Below are positions 46,256 to 58,224 of a stretch of DNA of 64,000 bases, piece after piece. Made by a program: the position numbers and the translations under genes. This stretch comes from Nissolia schottii (Eukaryota; Streptophyta; Magnoliopsida; Fabales; Fabaceae). The notes beneath the pieces were generated by a model. The model ran no database searches, was not told where the DNA came from, and was given only the letters and a program-made list of their open reading frames with translations. The number at the start of each line of letters is the position of its first letter. Position 1 is the first letter of the stretch. Where the stretch lies: contig QANU01028603.1 of assembly GCA_003254905.1 (NCBI GenBank), forward strand, positions 1-64,000, read 5' to 3'.

Positions 46256-48429
46256 ATGAGGCTTTTCATAATAGCTCTATGTGTTCTTGTGTTATTCTCT
46301 TGTGCAGGTGAGATTAAGAAGTTTCCCTTCACTTCCATTTTGTTTTTTTAAGGTTTATTTTGGCCTTCCTTTTCATTTTCACATACATGTTCAACTGATT
46401 TTGTTGGTGTTTTTCTTGTTATAGCTGCTTATGATCCTTTGGATCCAAATGGAAACATAACAATCAAATGGGATGTTGTGTCTTGGACACCAGATGGCTA
46501 TGTGGTAAGCACAAATTGTTTCGTTTGTTACTTGTTTCATATTTTCTAGGGCTAAGAAAATTTCCAAGGAATAGCTAGACCTAGTTGTCAAGGGAGCACT
46601 TTGAAAGATGGAATCAAAAGACTAAAAAAGACGGTTCAATGCAGGAAAGAGGCTATTTCTAAGATTTAAAACCTCAAGAACCATTTAGTTTCTGCTTTCA
46701 TTTTTTGTTTTCACTTTACTTCCTATGTCGTGAATTTGTGAAGGAAATAGTAAAAAACAAGAAAATCATGTTTCCTGATTTGGTTTCTTATCTTCACTAT
46801 TTTCTTCCCAAAATCTTAAAAACAAATAAACCCTTAACCTCCATGTCACAAGGAATAAAAAAAAAAAACCATACGGTTGCACTAAGATTCCCTGTCTTAA
46901 AAGAACTAAGATAAAATATCAAGTATTATCCATTATCATTGCAACTTATTTCTTGAAGAGCAAGCTTTCATGTAACTAAATCACCTGTATCTCTCCTCAG
47001 GCAGTGGTGACAATGAGCAATTTCCAAATTTTTCGGCACATCATGAATCCCGGGTGGACCCTGGGATGGTCATGGGCCAAGAAAGAGGTCATATGGTCAA
47101 TGGTGGGAGCTCAGACCACAGAGCAAGGTGACTGCTCCAAGTTCAAAGGCAATGTGCCTCACTGCTGCAAGAAAACCCCCACAGTCGTAGACCTTCTCCC
47201 CGGCGTGCCTTACAACCAGCAGTTCTCAAACTGCTGCAAGGGAGGAGTGGTCGCCGCGTGGGGCCAAGACCCTTCACAGGCGGTCTCATCCTTCCAAATC
47301 AGCGTTGGACAAGGAGGAACCTCCAACAAGACAGTTAAACTCCCCAAGAACTTCACTCTCTTGGCACCTGGGCCTGGATACACCTGTGGCCCTGCCAAGG
47401 TTGTTCCTTCCACCACTTTCCTTACACCGGACAAGCGCCGCAAGACTCAAGCACTAAGCAAGTTATCTAACTTAAGAAACAAATCAATTTCCTTTACCTA
47501 ACTTCCCAAATTTAACAAATTCTCACTAGTTTCATTCTGTTGCGTTTTATGCAGTGACATGGAACGTTACCTGCACATACTCGCAGTTTCTGGCTCGAAA
47601 GAACCCGAGTTGCTGCGTGTCTTTGTCGTCCTTCTACAATGAAACCATTACCCCTTGTCCAACCTGTGCCTGTGGCTGCCAGAGCAAGAAGAATTGTGTC
47701 AAGTAATTCCAATATTTCAAAACAAAATACAATTGTTGCCCCCTCAAATTTGTTTTTTTCTGATGTTGGCATTGGAATTCAGGAGTGACTCTAAAGTTCT
47801 CACCATGGTGGGAGCTCACACCCCAAAGAAAGATAATGAGCCATTGCTGCAGTGCACTCATCACATGTGCCCTATCAGGGTGCACTGGCATGTAAAGATC
47901 AACTACAAGGACTACTGGCGAGTCAAGATCGCCGTGACGAATTTCAATTACAGGATGAACTACTCCCTCTGGACTCTTGCTGTCCAGCATCCAAATCTCA
48001 ACAATATAACACAAGTGTTCAGCTTCGATTACAAGCCAATCCTTCCCTATCAGTCAATCAGTGAGAGTCAACAAAAATAGATTTGTTTTCGCAAGTCGAG
48101 AACTTCGAGAATGAGTGCTCAACTGTGTTCTTGTTTTCTATGCAGATGACACTGGCATGTTCTATGGCATGAAATTCTACAATGATCTGTTAATGGAGGC
48201 CGGACCGACTGGGAATGTTCAATCAGAAGTGCTTCTTCAAAAGGACCAGGATTCCTTCACGCTCAAGCAAGGATGGGCATTTCCTCGCAAGGTCTACTTT
48301 AACGGCGAAGAGTGCATGCTTCCCCCGCCCGATACCTACCCTTTCCTCCCCAATGCAGCGCCTGTAAAGCTACTGAACTTCCTCCCATCATTCATTTTCT
48401 GCATCCTTGTCTTGCTAGCAATTCACTGA
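46256..48429 (+). CDS. COBL4: COBRA-like GPI-anchored protein, COBL4 type, 6 exons
   Basis: Exons 46256-46307, 46425-46504, 47001-47457, 47555-47702, 47783-48060 and 48146-48429 join in phase to 432 residues; Arabidopsis COBL4 has about 431. The protein starts with a signal peptide (MRLFIIALCVLVLFSCA), then the COBRA domain with AYDPLDPNGNITIKWDVVSW, PGWTLGWSWAKKEVIWSM, CCVS (216-219) and the Cys-rich CPTCACGC (231-238). It ends with a hydrophobic tail (FLPSFIFCILVLLAIH) that signals GPI anchoring. COBL4 (IRX6, rice BC1 group) acts at the outer plasma membrane in cellulose deposition of secondary walls. The grouping rests on residue-level likeness (QTTEQGDCSKFKGNVPHCCK, TFLTPDKRRKTQAL). The donor after exon 3 must be GC (A then GCAAGT), an uncommon GC-AG intron; the other introns are GT-AG. 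It lies tail to tail with a second COBRA gene. Intact. Confidence 0.94.
46683..46833 (+). mobile_element. Hairpin MITE, copy 2, inside COBL4 intron 2
   Basis: It starts TTTAGTTTCTGCTTTCATTT and ends AAAACAAATAAACCC, weakly inverted, and shares TTTGTTTTCA, TTTGTGAAGGAAA and TTTCCTG words with 48472-48646. About 150 bp. It accounts for part of the unusually long intron 2. Confidence 0.45.
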
Positions 48430-48471
48430 GGTTAATTGGTACATAAAGTGAGTTGGAATTGTTTTTCTTCT

Positions 48472-48646
48472 GGTTTATTTGGTTTGCATTTCCGTTTTTT
48501 GTTTTCAGATTGTTTCCTATTTCTTAAAATTTTGTGAAGGAAACAATATAAACAGAAAAAATCTTATTTCCTGTTTCCTTCATAAAATTCTGAAAAACAG
48601 GAAATAGATTAAAAATAAGAAACAAAAACGTAAACCAAATAGACAG
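48472..48646. mobile_element. Hairpin MITE, copy 3, 3' of COBL4
   Basis: The left end TTTATTTGGTTTGCATTT pairs with the right end ACGTAAACCAAATAGAC, and the middle pairs around TTTGTGAAGGAAAC / GTTTCCTTCATAAA. It forms a nearly complete hairpin of about 175 bp lying 40 bp past the COBL4 stop, so it is probably within the 3' UTR or at the poly(A) region. Confidence 0.6.
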
Positions 48647-49249
48647 CTAGTATTCCTAGTTCCTACACATGGATATCTGTGGCAACAGGCATTAAGTCTC
48701 ATAAGGCATTTTGTTGAGAACACCAAGCCATGCTCATGGATATATATTTTGCCATTCATGAGCACCTAATGGATGCTAAATACAACTCCCAACAATGATT
48801 TTTTTTTGTCTTGAATGGTGTAAATGCTTGTATTGCAATGCTGTAATGAAATTACCCATATCAATGAGCAAAAGAGAGTATTCTATTTTATGTAGGAGGC
48901 TGCTAGTGGAAAAGACCATTAGCATTTTAAATCCATAATGATTCATTAAGTCTATCTTTTCATGTGATATGTTGCTATGTATGTTTATTATAATTACATT
49001 TAAAAAATTTAACAAGTGTACTTACATCATTACACCAAAGCATACAGAAATAACAATACAGTAGCAAATTCTAACACAAATATGCGGAATCCTTTGTAAC
49101 ACATCATAGGACAACTGAGCTAATCTTGAATCGCCACCGAATATCATCTTCCCGCTTGCTTCGAATTCCGAATTGACGCACGAATACAAACCAAAACTGA
49201 TCTGACTGAACTTTCTATAACGAAGTTACGCGTAACACAGATGAGAACT

Positions 49250-52200
49250 TCAAGCACACGTGAAAAGCACCAAGGACACCAGAGAAGCCATCACTAAAAC
49301 AAGCAAGGAAACCTCTTTCTGGGAACCGGCATTAGGTAACCATGGATAAGCATCGGGCGGCGGCATCACACAGTTGTCACCGTTGAAATAGATCCTCCGA
49401 GGGAACGCCCAACCCTTGTCGAAAGTGAAAGTTGATTTATCCTTTCGGAAGAGTAGCTCGGATTGTACGTTACCAAGAGGGCCAGCTTCATTGAGAAAAT
49501 CATTATAGAACTTAACTCCCCAAAGCATAGCTGTGTCATCTGTTAAAAGCAACTAACATCAGTAATTACCTTCTAGTACCGTGATCAGTACTTTATGCCT
49601 GAAAGATAACAAGTCCTAAACAATCAAGTTAGTATGATACTTACTTATTGTACCGTAAGGAGTTAACGACTTGTAATTGAAACTGAACAGTTGAGTCAGA
49701 TTGTCGAAGTTCGGGTGTTGAACAACCAAGTTCCACTCAGAATAATTCATCCTGTAATTGAAGTTAGTAATAGTGACCTTCACGCGCCAGTACTCCTTGT
49801 AATTAAGCTTAACGTGCCAGTGGATTCTGACCGGACACATGTGGCTAGTACACTGAACTAACGGCGTATAACTGTTCTTTCCAGCAACAACCGATGCCAA
49901 ATGTGGCGTATCTCGACTGTAACCACAAAGAGAAAAGGAATATATGAAGGTACAATCTTAGTTTCTAGAAGGAAATCACAGTGCCGTGAGTGATGAAAAC
50001 TTACTCTACACAGGTTCCTGACTGCGATGAGTTGCTCTGGCAGCCACATGCACATGTCGGGCAAGGTACAATAGTATCGTTATAGAACGAAGAGAGGGAG
50101 ACGCAGCAAGTGGGAGTTTTCTGAGCTAGAAACTGTGAATATGTGCATGTCACATTCCATGTCACTGCATTAAATCAGAGTAGTAATGTAACTCATAAGA
50201 ACTGTAAACTTAGATCCCTTATAAATTCAAAGAGGAAATTAGTTAGAAGAGTGTCATATTTTGTTACTGACAAAAGCTACCACTAGTCGATGATATTTAT
50301 TCAAAGGAAGAGGATGGAGCTGGAAGGTATGAAGCACAGATACAGATATACTAGGACACAAATATAGGGAAACAATAATTTTTGAAAAGAGAGGAATACT
50401 GATATCAGCGATATCATAAAATGTTGTAAACATGACAAAATGTAAGAAAGATAGTCTGCGAATTTTCATTTATACAAGTATAAAAGTTCAAAAAAAAAAT
50501 AAAGCAAAAGGCTTGTAACATAGAATTAAGAGCGTCTCAAAGTATCGAACACGATAAGTATCCGATAAGAACACTGGCGACTATTTTGAAGTATCAGTGT
50601 TAGGTTGGGAGGAAGCAATGAACATAAAATTTCATTTACTTACTGAGTGCTTGGGTTACTCTCCTCTTGTCTGCTTGAATGAATTGTGTTGGTCTCACGA
50701 TTTTCGCTGGCCCACAAGTATAACCCGGACCCGGTGCTTTCAACGTGAAGTTCTTTGGCACCTTGACAGTTCTGTTAGTAGTTCCGGCTCTGCCAACACT
50801 GACCTGAAACGATGCAACTGCATTGGTCGGATCCTGAGCCCACGAGGTAAGCACTCCGCCTTTGCAGCAATTCGCGATCTGCTGGTTGTAAGGCGTGCCA
50901 GGGAGCAAATCCACAACTGTTGGATCCTTCTTACAACAATGCGGGGGGCTTCCCTTGAACTTTGAGCAGTCCCCTTGTTCGGTGGTCTGCCCTCCCATCA
51001 TGCTCCATATCACCTCTTTCTTCGCCCATGTCCAGCCTAGCGACCAGCCAGGTGCTGCGATGTGGCGATATTGTTGGAAGTTGTTCATTGTAACAACAGC
51101 CTGTCCATTCAATTGTTTACTTAGATATCTAAACAAAGTCATTGACGAAAAAATAAACACTAATTTAAATATACTTATCCACATACTTAGGTTTATACAA
51201 TCATTTAACAACTTAAACAGTGTATATACACTTAAAAAAAATCTTTGTAAGCTGTTCAGAAGTGTGACAACAAATTCCAACCCTGTCACATTTCTAATTG
51301 GAACAAAATGTTGATTTTCAAACTTTTCAGCTAGTTACATCACCCAAATAAGAACTGACATATCACACATGAGATGCAGCTGAAATGAACATGCAGATCC
51401 ATCACATCAGATGTTCACAAAAAGAGCCCCAAAAAAAAAAAAAGAAACATTTCAACACCACGTTTAATTGTACAATAGATGAATTGTTTCTCAGATTAAT
51501 AACAGATATTGTAGAAAAGTACTTACAACATAACCATCAGGTGTCCAGCTTATAACATCCCATTTGATTGTGATGTTTCCATTTGGGTCAAGTGGATCAT
51601 AAGCCTCTGAAAGTTAAAACAGTCCAACCACAAGAAGAAAGTTATTAAATGGAAAATAAAGAAGAAAAAAAAACAAAACCAAATGTTGAGCCTCTAATGT
51701 TCCAATAACACACTACAAATTAAAGTGAGAAATATGAAGACTGCAACAGAAACTATGACACGCACACGACCTTGTGTTATCAATCATTTCAGCTTAAAAA
51801 TATTGCAAACCGCAAAAGGATGTTTAGGACCCAAAAAAACACTCAGGACACAATTCCATCCATTTCTTTGGTACACAAATAAGCTAAACGCCACTCAATT
51901 TCAGCTGAAAAAAATGGTATCAACAGGAAAATTGACCAGAAGCTAATAAATAATAATAATAATAATAATAATAAAAAGTTTCCACATTTGGAGAAAACCC
52001 ATCTTTCATTATCAAATTCAAAGAACAAAGTTTCAATCTTTTTCAGGCATTCATTCCAAAATTCAACAAGGGGCCTTAAGGTAAGACTAAAAAACTGGAA
52101 TTTGTTTTGAAGCAAAAGAAAACTTAACAACCCATTAAACAAAATCACATAAACAATGAAAAAAAATCAAAACTTTGATGAGAAAACAGGAAAAAAGATA

Positions 52201-52296
52201 ATGGGGTGAACCTGTTGAAGTGAAGCAAGTGAAGGAAAGAAGGAACAAGAAGAACACAAAGCAAGTAGCTGCTTTGTGTAGCAGAGAGAAGCTCAT
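49250..52296 (-). CDS. COB/COBL1: COBRA-like GPI-anchored protein, COB/COBL1 type, 6 exons
   Basis: Exons in gene order: 52296-52212, 51606-51527, 51100-50644, 50164-50005, 49916-49645, 49539-49250. They join in phase to 447 residues (Arabidopsis COB 456) with GT-AG introns. A signal peptide (MSFSLLHKAATCFVFFLFLL) is followed by EAYDPLDPNGNITIKWDVIS, PGWSLGWTWAKKEVIWSM, CCVSLSSFYN (227 onward) and CPTCACGCQS. A hydrophobic tail (EVSLLVLVMASLVSLVLFTC) serves for GPI anchoring. Phrases DTPHLASVV, NDTAMLWGVKFYNDFL and QSELLFRKD are those of the COB/COBL1-2 group, which orients cellulose microfibrils in expanding primary walls. COB and COBL1/2 are hard to tell apart by eye. Exons 2 (80 nt) and 3 (457 nt) have exactly the lengths found in the neighbouring COBL4-type gene, showing common origin. 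The two genes converge with 820 bp between stop codons. Intact. Confidence 0.94.
51949..51973. repeat. (AAT)n microsatellite in COB intron 1
   Basis: About eight TAA/AAT units in the first intron of the COB-type gene. Confidence 0.85.
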
Positions 52297-52519
52297 CTTT
52301 CTTTGATTGGTGTGTAAAAAATGAATGTTGCGTTGTGCCCCTCCTCTGTTCTTGCCTGAAACAGATCAAGATCTGTGTTGCAGAGAAGACTGAGAATAAA
52401 GAAAGAACAAAAGAGAGAGAAGCTGTGTGGAAAAAAGTGGGAGAGAGAGAGTGGAAAATGAGGAGCAGGAACTGACTGGTTTATGTCTGTAACCAGTTGG
52501 CTCCTCAGCTTAAGAAAGG

Positions 52520-52526
52520 TATATAA
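52520..52526 (-). promoter_or_regulatory. Probable TATA box of the COB-type gene
   Basis: The minus strand reads GCTTATATACC about 225 nt before the start codon. It is followed by a (CT)n-rich leader (CTCTCTCTCTCCC on the minus strand near 52441-52455), as is frequent in plant 5' UTRs. Positional call. Confidence 0.45.
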
Positions 52527-52529
52527 GCA

Positions 52530-53619
52530 AAAAGTGTTATCCTATTCGTTTGTTTCTGCATGCCATTAAATTAAATTAAAAGAAATTATTGCATAATTAC
52601 ATAGATTAATTGTCTTTAATTTAATAATAGATTAACATTTTAATATTTATTTTTAGATCACAAGTATTATATGCTAGCAACAATTTTGATTGAGTCAAGT
52701 AAAACTTCTTAGGCAATAAAATTTTTTTTTTAAGACTTAAAATAATTGCATGTTCATCACTCAAATTCTCTAATTAAGCTAGAAAAATCATAGTAGACTA
52801 ATAACATCTTAGTACTAATGGTGCTGGAATTTTATTTTATTTGAAATAATATTTTATTATTGAACGAAATAGATTTCACTTTAGTGTATTAATTTTTTTT
52901 TATCTCACAATTTTGAAAGAGATAGCATTAATGGTTACTCCCTTCCCAACAAGTGCATTTCTCGAAAATTAAACTTATATCATGATCTTTAGGGGAGACC
53001 AAGCTGCTTATGGATCGTTGAATAGCTTATTAGTTCGTTTTAGTGTATTATGATTATACAATAAATTTTAAACTAAGAATGACTTTTAATATTAACTTGA
53101 TTAAATAAAGATTAGGTTTGATTATAATATATTGGCTCAACTTGAATTATAGTAATTGCAGTGCAATTATATTTTAAGACGGTTGGATATTTTATTTTTT
53201 TTATACCAATTATATGATATATGATTCTTCATCTTACATTTATCATGTTATACATGGTGTCAAATATTTTTAGTTTTATAAAAAAGAATGTATTCTTGCT
53301 TACAAATTGTGATGATAAACTCATTCACAATTTTCAATAGAGTAAGATTGTTAATTAAAACACAACGGTTGGTTAAATTTTCCAACTAAGACAAGAAGAA
53401 GGACAGGGAAAAGCCCAAAAGCTAAGATGGTTGTGTAGTTGTATAATTTAGCCTCCATAAATTATGAAACAAGTGGCATATATATGATTAGTTGCATGAT
53501 GAAAAAGATTCTTATCCGATAGATTTGTATAGTAAATAAAAATAAAAAAACTAAAATAAAAAAAGTGACTCCCACATGATACTTGATATTATAAATTTTA
53601 TTCTTTAGGTAAAACACAA
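52530..53619. other. AT-rich spacer
   Basis: No recognisable gene, RNA or clear element; only A/T-rich DNA with short homopolymer runs. Confidence 0.5.
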
Positions 53620-55970
53620 AAAAAGGTTACAAATAAGAACTGTTTATTTGTACCCAAGCTCTACTACACGTATACCCTAAAATCACACACTATACATATA
53701 TGTATTATACTACAGTGGGTCTCTCAAAATAACCACTCACTACCCTCTCTCTCCCACTCTCACTCACTAGCGCGTCCCACACACGCGTGACCTTCAAACT
53801 TCCTCTTCCTTACCTTGGAAATAACGATTGCACCACAATAAAATCTCGTCTCTCTCTTCGATTTCTTGTCCCTCTCATCAGCTCTCGTCGATCTCTCTTC
53901 ACTATCGTCTCTCTTCAACAAATACATTGTGCTCACTGCACAAATATGTAGCAGCAATCGCAAAGAAAACAAACGCTAGTAAGTGCATCGAGGTTAAGTT
54001 CAATTTTATGCTTTTGAATTAAATTTGTTGATGAATGTAAGCGTGAATGGGTTAGTGAAAACACAAACCATTGTGTAAAACGTTGTGAATTACATTAGTG
54101 TTGTAAACGGTACTTAATGTTTGGGCACAACGTCATCTAATGTTTGTGTACAATGTCATATAATGTTTGTGCACCCTAATCACACATCATATTCTGCACT
54201 ATTATTTTATTATACCTTAAGTAATATGCATATATGTAAAGTTTATGCATTATAATGTATAAAAGTGTTAGTAAAATCTTTTGAATTAAATTGGTGATGT
54301 TAATTGTTCATTGCTGTAGAAAATGGCTCCTCTACAATCACTTGAAGGGGCATCTGTTGCTAATCACGCCTGCAAATAAGCTTCACACATCCAACACAAG
54401 TTCAAAGTTTGTGCACGGTGTCATGTAAAGTCTATGTATCTGTTACTATAAAGTTTGTGCATCGTCTGATCAAACACTATTGGCGTACTATTCCCGCATG
54501 ACACTCGACTTCCACACAAACAAGAAGGTTCTGGGAGAAGCACATAGTGTAGTTGTTATGGAAGAAGCACATACTAAAATTGATGTAACCTACAATAATG
54601 ATGCGCAAACCAGTTATGGTTTTTGGTTTAGGGTTTAGGGTTTATGCAACTTGGTTTATCTAAACTAATTGTTATAGAATTTGTCCATTCAATTTGAGTA
54701 AAATGTCCATGAAAGATCCTGCAAAGTAATCCTTGTTTCATTCTTTTGTTTTGATACATCGTGATTGCACATTAGTATATACCAAGTTTGTGTTATAGTA
54801 ACCCTAATGTTTGTGCTATAGGGGGTATAAAGTTTGTGCAGCCAAATATGATGAATCCTCCACTAAAAAAAACACTACTCCTCTGTACATACAATATAAG
54901 ACAATGTTTGTGCACAATATGATATAATGTTTGTGCATAAGCCAGTTTGAAGTTTGTGCACTTTATAATACATCAGATCTTTATAATACATTATGCACAA
55001 CACATCAAGTATTGTTTATTCATGAGAATATATAAAAAGTTTGTGTCAAAATATTTATATTGTTTATGCATTAATTGTTGAAAGGTTAAGAAATATTTAT
55101 AATACATCATGCACAACACATAAGCAACAGGGACTGTAGCCTGTTGACAATGTTTGTGCACAATATCATATAATATTTGTGCATATGCCCGTTTAAAGTT
55201 TGTCCACTTTATAATACATTATGCACAACACATCAAGCAGTGTTTATTCATGAGAACATATAAAAAGTTTGTGTCAAAACAATAATATTTGTTTATGCAT
55301 TAATTGTTGAAAGGTTGAGAATGCGACAAAATGCACATCCTCTTCCCCCAAAAAGATAGAACCTATGGCATGTTGATAATGTTTGTGTACATGCCCATCT
55401 AATGTTTGTGCATATGTCCATTTAAAGTTTGCGCAATCAATCTTCTGTGATATTCGCCATTGATAAATGTGCATTAGATCATATAAAGCTTCAGAACACT
55501 AGAATTTCACAGAAACATAGGAAGAACACTCTCCATCAAAATCAACACAAAAAAGGCAGAACAATTACCAGGTTTCTTTCAGTGCCATTTTCGATCAACA
55601 ACAAATTCCGATTATGATTATCAATGTTAGATTGTGTAGGTTCTTTCGATTTTCATGCTGCTATAGGTTGAAACAATCTCGCGATTTTGGTTTTGTGCAT
55701 TGGATCTCAAATTTCGTATTTTGTTGCGTAATGACACTGACTATGTTGAGCAAAACTCGTGTGGGAGTGACATTGATAACGTATAATATAGTCCGTATTA
55801 AATGTGATTGGTACAATATAAATAGGAGGTGTATATACGGGTGTATGGATATTGGGTGTACATAGAGCATTTTCGTTTGTACCCCAAGTGAGAAAAATAT
55901 GGTACAATAAATAATAACATTGTATACCCAAAAAAAATAATAATAATAACATTTATGATAATACATATAA
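53620..55970. mobile_element. Large repeat-rich element with GTTTGTGCA words
   Basis: Between about 54118 and 55440 the word GTTTGTGCA or a one-base variant recurs about twenty times. It is often in triplets of the form AATGTTTGTGCA...ATAATGTTTGTGCA...AAAGTTTGTGCA at about 25-bp spacing. The block around 54900-55060 is repeated at 55140-55310 (shared CATCAAG..GTGTTTATTCATGAGA and ATTGTTGAAAGGTT). A pyrimidine-rich leader lies at 53740-53930. Possible edge words TTTGTACCC (53650, again 55876) do not form a proven inverted pair. No transposase or other protein was recognised. Confidence 0.45.
54628..54643 (+). repeat. Short telomere-like TTTAGGG repeat
   Basis: Just over two head-to-tail TTTAGGG units inside the GTTTGTGCA repeat region. 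Two units are too few to indicate an old chromosome end. Confidence 0.6.
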
Positions 55971-58224
55971 GTTGATCACATGTCTATGAAAAATGATCAT
56001 TAATTAAAAAAAATGATGAAGACGACAAAATTACAACTTTAAATAATGATCATTATTCTTAAAAATTAATTTTAAAAAAGAAGGTTGTAGAATATGAAAA
56101 TTACAAATTTCTAAAAACTAATTTTAGAATAAATTCAAAGTTATAACTTATAAAAAAATAACCACTAATAAAAATGAAATAAAAGTTATTATGCCCTTTT
56201 GAACTCTAGAGCACACATCACTTGTCCTATTGCTTGGCATTGTTTACCAAATTGGATTTTCCTTTTTGTGTTGTAAACTGAGAGTTCTCAAACACGAAAT
56301 TGTCTAGTAGCAACGATGATGCTTGAGACTCATTCAAAATTTCTTAACTTTTCTAAATGTATTCGCTTGTGCATTGATTTGCTTTGAACCATAAAATATT
56401 TATATAATTAAATGAAGAAACCAAATTTCAAAAGAAAAAATAAAAGCAGTTTGTTGTACAATGGTTTTCCTCATCGTTTTTAAGTGCATAGAATAATAGA
56501 ATTAGATGAATTCAAATTAATTATTAATATAAACAGCTACTTGATTAATCCCCATCATTGTCAAACCAACCAAGTCTGTGCATTCATGAAAGCAACCTGT
56601 TACCTGTGCCATACGGTCAGCTCTTCCACAATATATTTGGTTTTATTTATTTATTTTCATAATTGATAGTTTGTTGAATTACTTATTTTATTAAAAAAAT
56701 TTAAAGTAAATTTGACATTAATTATTCTATTAGGTAAAATATGTTCTTAAAGATGTTTGAACACTTATAAAATACCTATAAATCATCCGTAAAAGTGACC
56801 ATTATATTATAACAAATAGTGAAGCACCAAATAAATATTATGAAGCTCTTATAATTACACGTGTTAAGCTGTTGTTGGCTCAAATTATGTGTAAAAAAAT
56901 ATGAACCGCCTGTTGTGTCGGTGGTAATTGGTCTCAGACACCAGTCACCGACAGCTCTTAACTCTCCCAAGGAACAAAGCACCTCAACTGCAACCAATAA
57001 AATAGTATTTCTTTAGAAATGTTCTTTTTTCTTTTTAATCTAAATTTACCGGTAATTGAATTTCAATTAATTCAACTTGAGAACAATAATTTTACTATAT
57101 ATAAAAAAAAAGAATGTCAATAGTATAGGCTTGGGTTTACTATAAATCATATATATAGCATCATTGCAACTAATAATAATTTGGTAGTATCTATGTATGC
57201 ATAGTAATAAAAGAGTTCTCTATGAAATTATGTGCCGAGTCATGATAAATTCGGCTTTGTATTAGTATTACTCATTACTTAAATCAACTAAATGTTAGTA
57301 ATTATTTTTATTTCTCAAACTTTGGTTGCAGCCAACAATTACTTTTAGAAATGTTTACCAAACTTTCAAGATAAACACACGAGGTTTGGAGGAAATATTT
57401 CTAAGAATTATATGGAAAAGAAATTAATCAATTTTGTTTTTAAAAAAGAAAGAACACGTAATAATTAGTCAAAAAGAGAAATAATACAATTATTATTATA
57501 TGCATCAGGACTCTCAAAAAATTGTTCATAAAATAATAGGAAGTGGTCAAGAAACTTTGATTAGTAGTATATTTCTTCTGTTCCATTATGGCTGCTTCTT
57601 TCATTTTTTTTTTTATTTATACCTGAATATATCTAGACACATATTTTGTGATAAAATACATTAAATTATAAATAAATTGAGATTATAACTAAATGAGCTA
57701 ACTTGTACCGAAAATAAAGAATAATTAATTAAATGTGTTAAACCTACTCATTGTTAAACCTACTCATTGTTTGTTTTGGAAGATTTTCCAAAAAAAATAT
57801 ATATTATATCAATCAAAATACAGACATTGGACTCTCCCTAGAGTACAAGCACAAATTAAAACATGGGCAGCCAAACAGTTCCTTGCAATCTCATGGCACT
57901 TGCCGCACAACTTGGACACTGATACGAAAGAAATGTTGTGTTGTCAACTCGTCATGTTCTGTTCTGTGTGGTGAGTATATAAAAACAGAGGGTGCCAGCT
58001 ATAGGAGGGAATGTGTGCGAGTCAATCACATGGATGGATGGATGGAGTGCTGTTTGGTTTTTATCATTTTCTATATTGATTGGGAATATAATTCTCAGGA
58101 ATGCATATGCTATTCTTAGGAATGTGGTTTTAGAAAATGTTCATTGAATTAATGTGCTTGGTTCATCAAAATTATTTTCAAGGATGTTGTACGAAATTTT
58201 AAAGAAGGTCTACGTGTTAATGCC
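55971..58224. other. AT-rich spacer
   Basis: No recognisable gene. Frames at 56776-56997 (minus) and 57735-58119 (plus) are short and lack domains or splice context. A GATG microsatellite of four units lies near 58031-58045. Confidence 0.5.

Noticed and set aside
54628-54643. Interstitial telomere or chromosome-fusion point
   Set aside because: Only about two TTTAGGG units, within a repeat-rich element; too short for a telomere relic.
54118-55440. CRISPR-like array (short repeats at regular spacing)
   Set aside because: Repeat units of about 9 bp with variable spacing in a plant nuclear context and no cas genes; it is a transposon-type word array.
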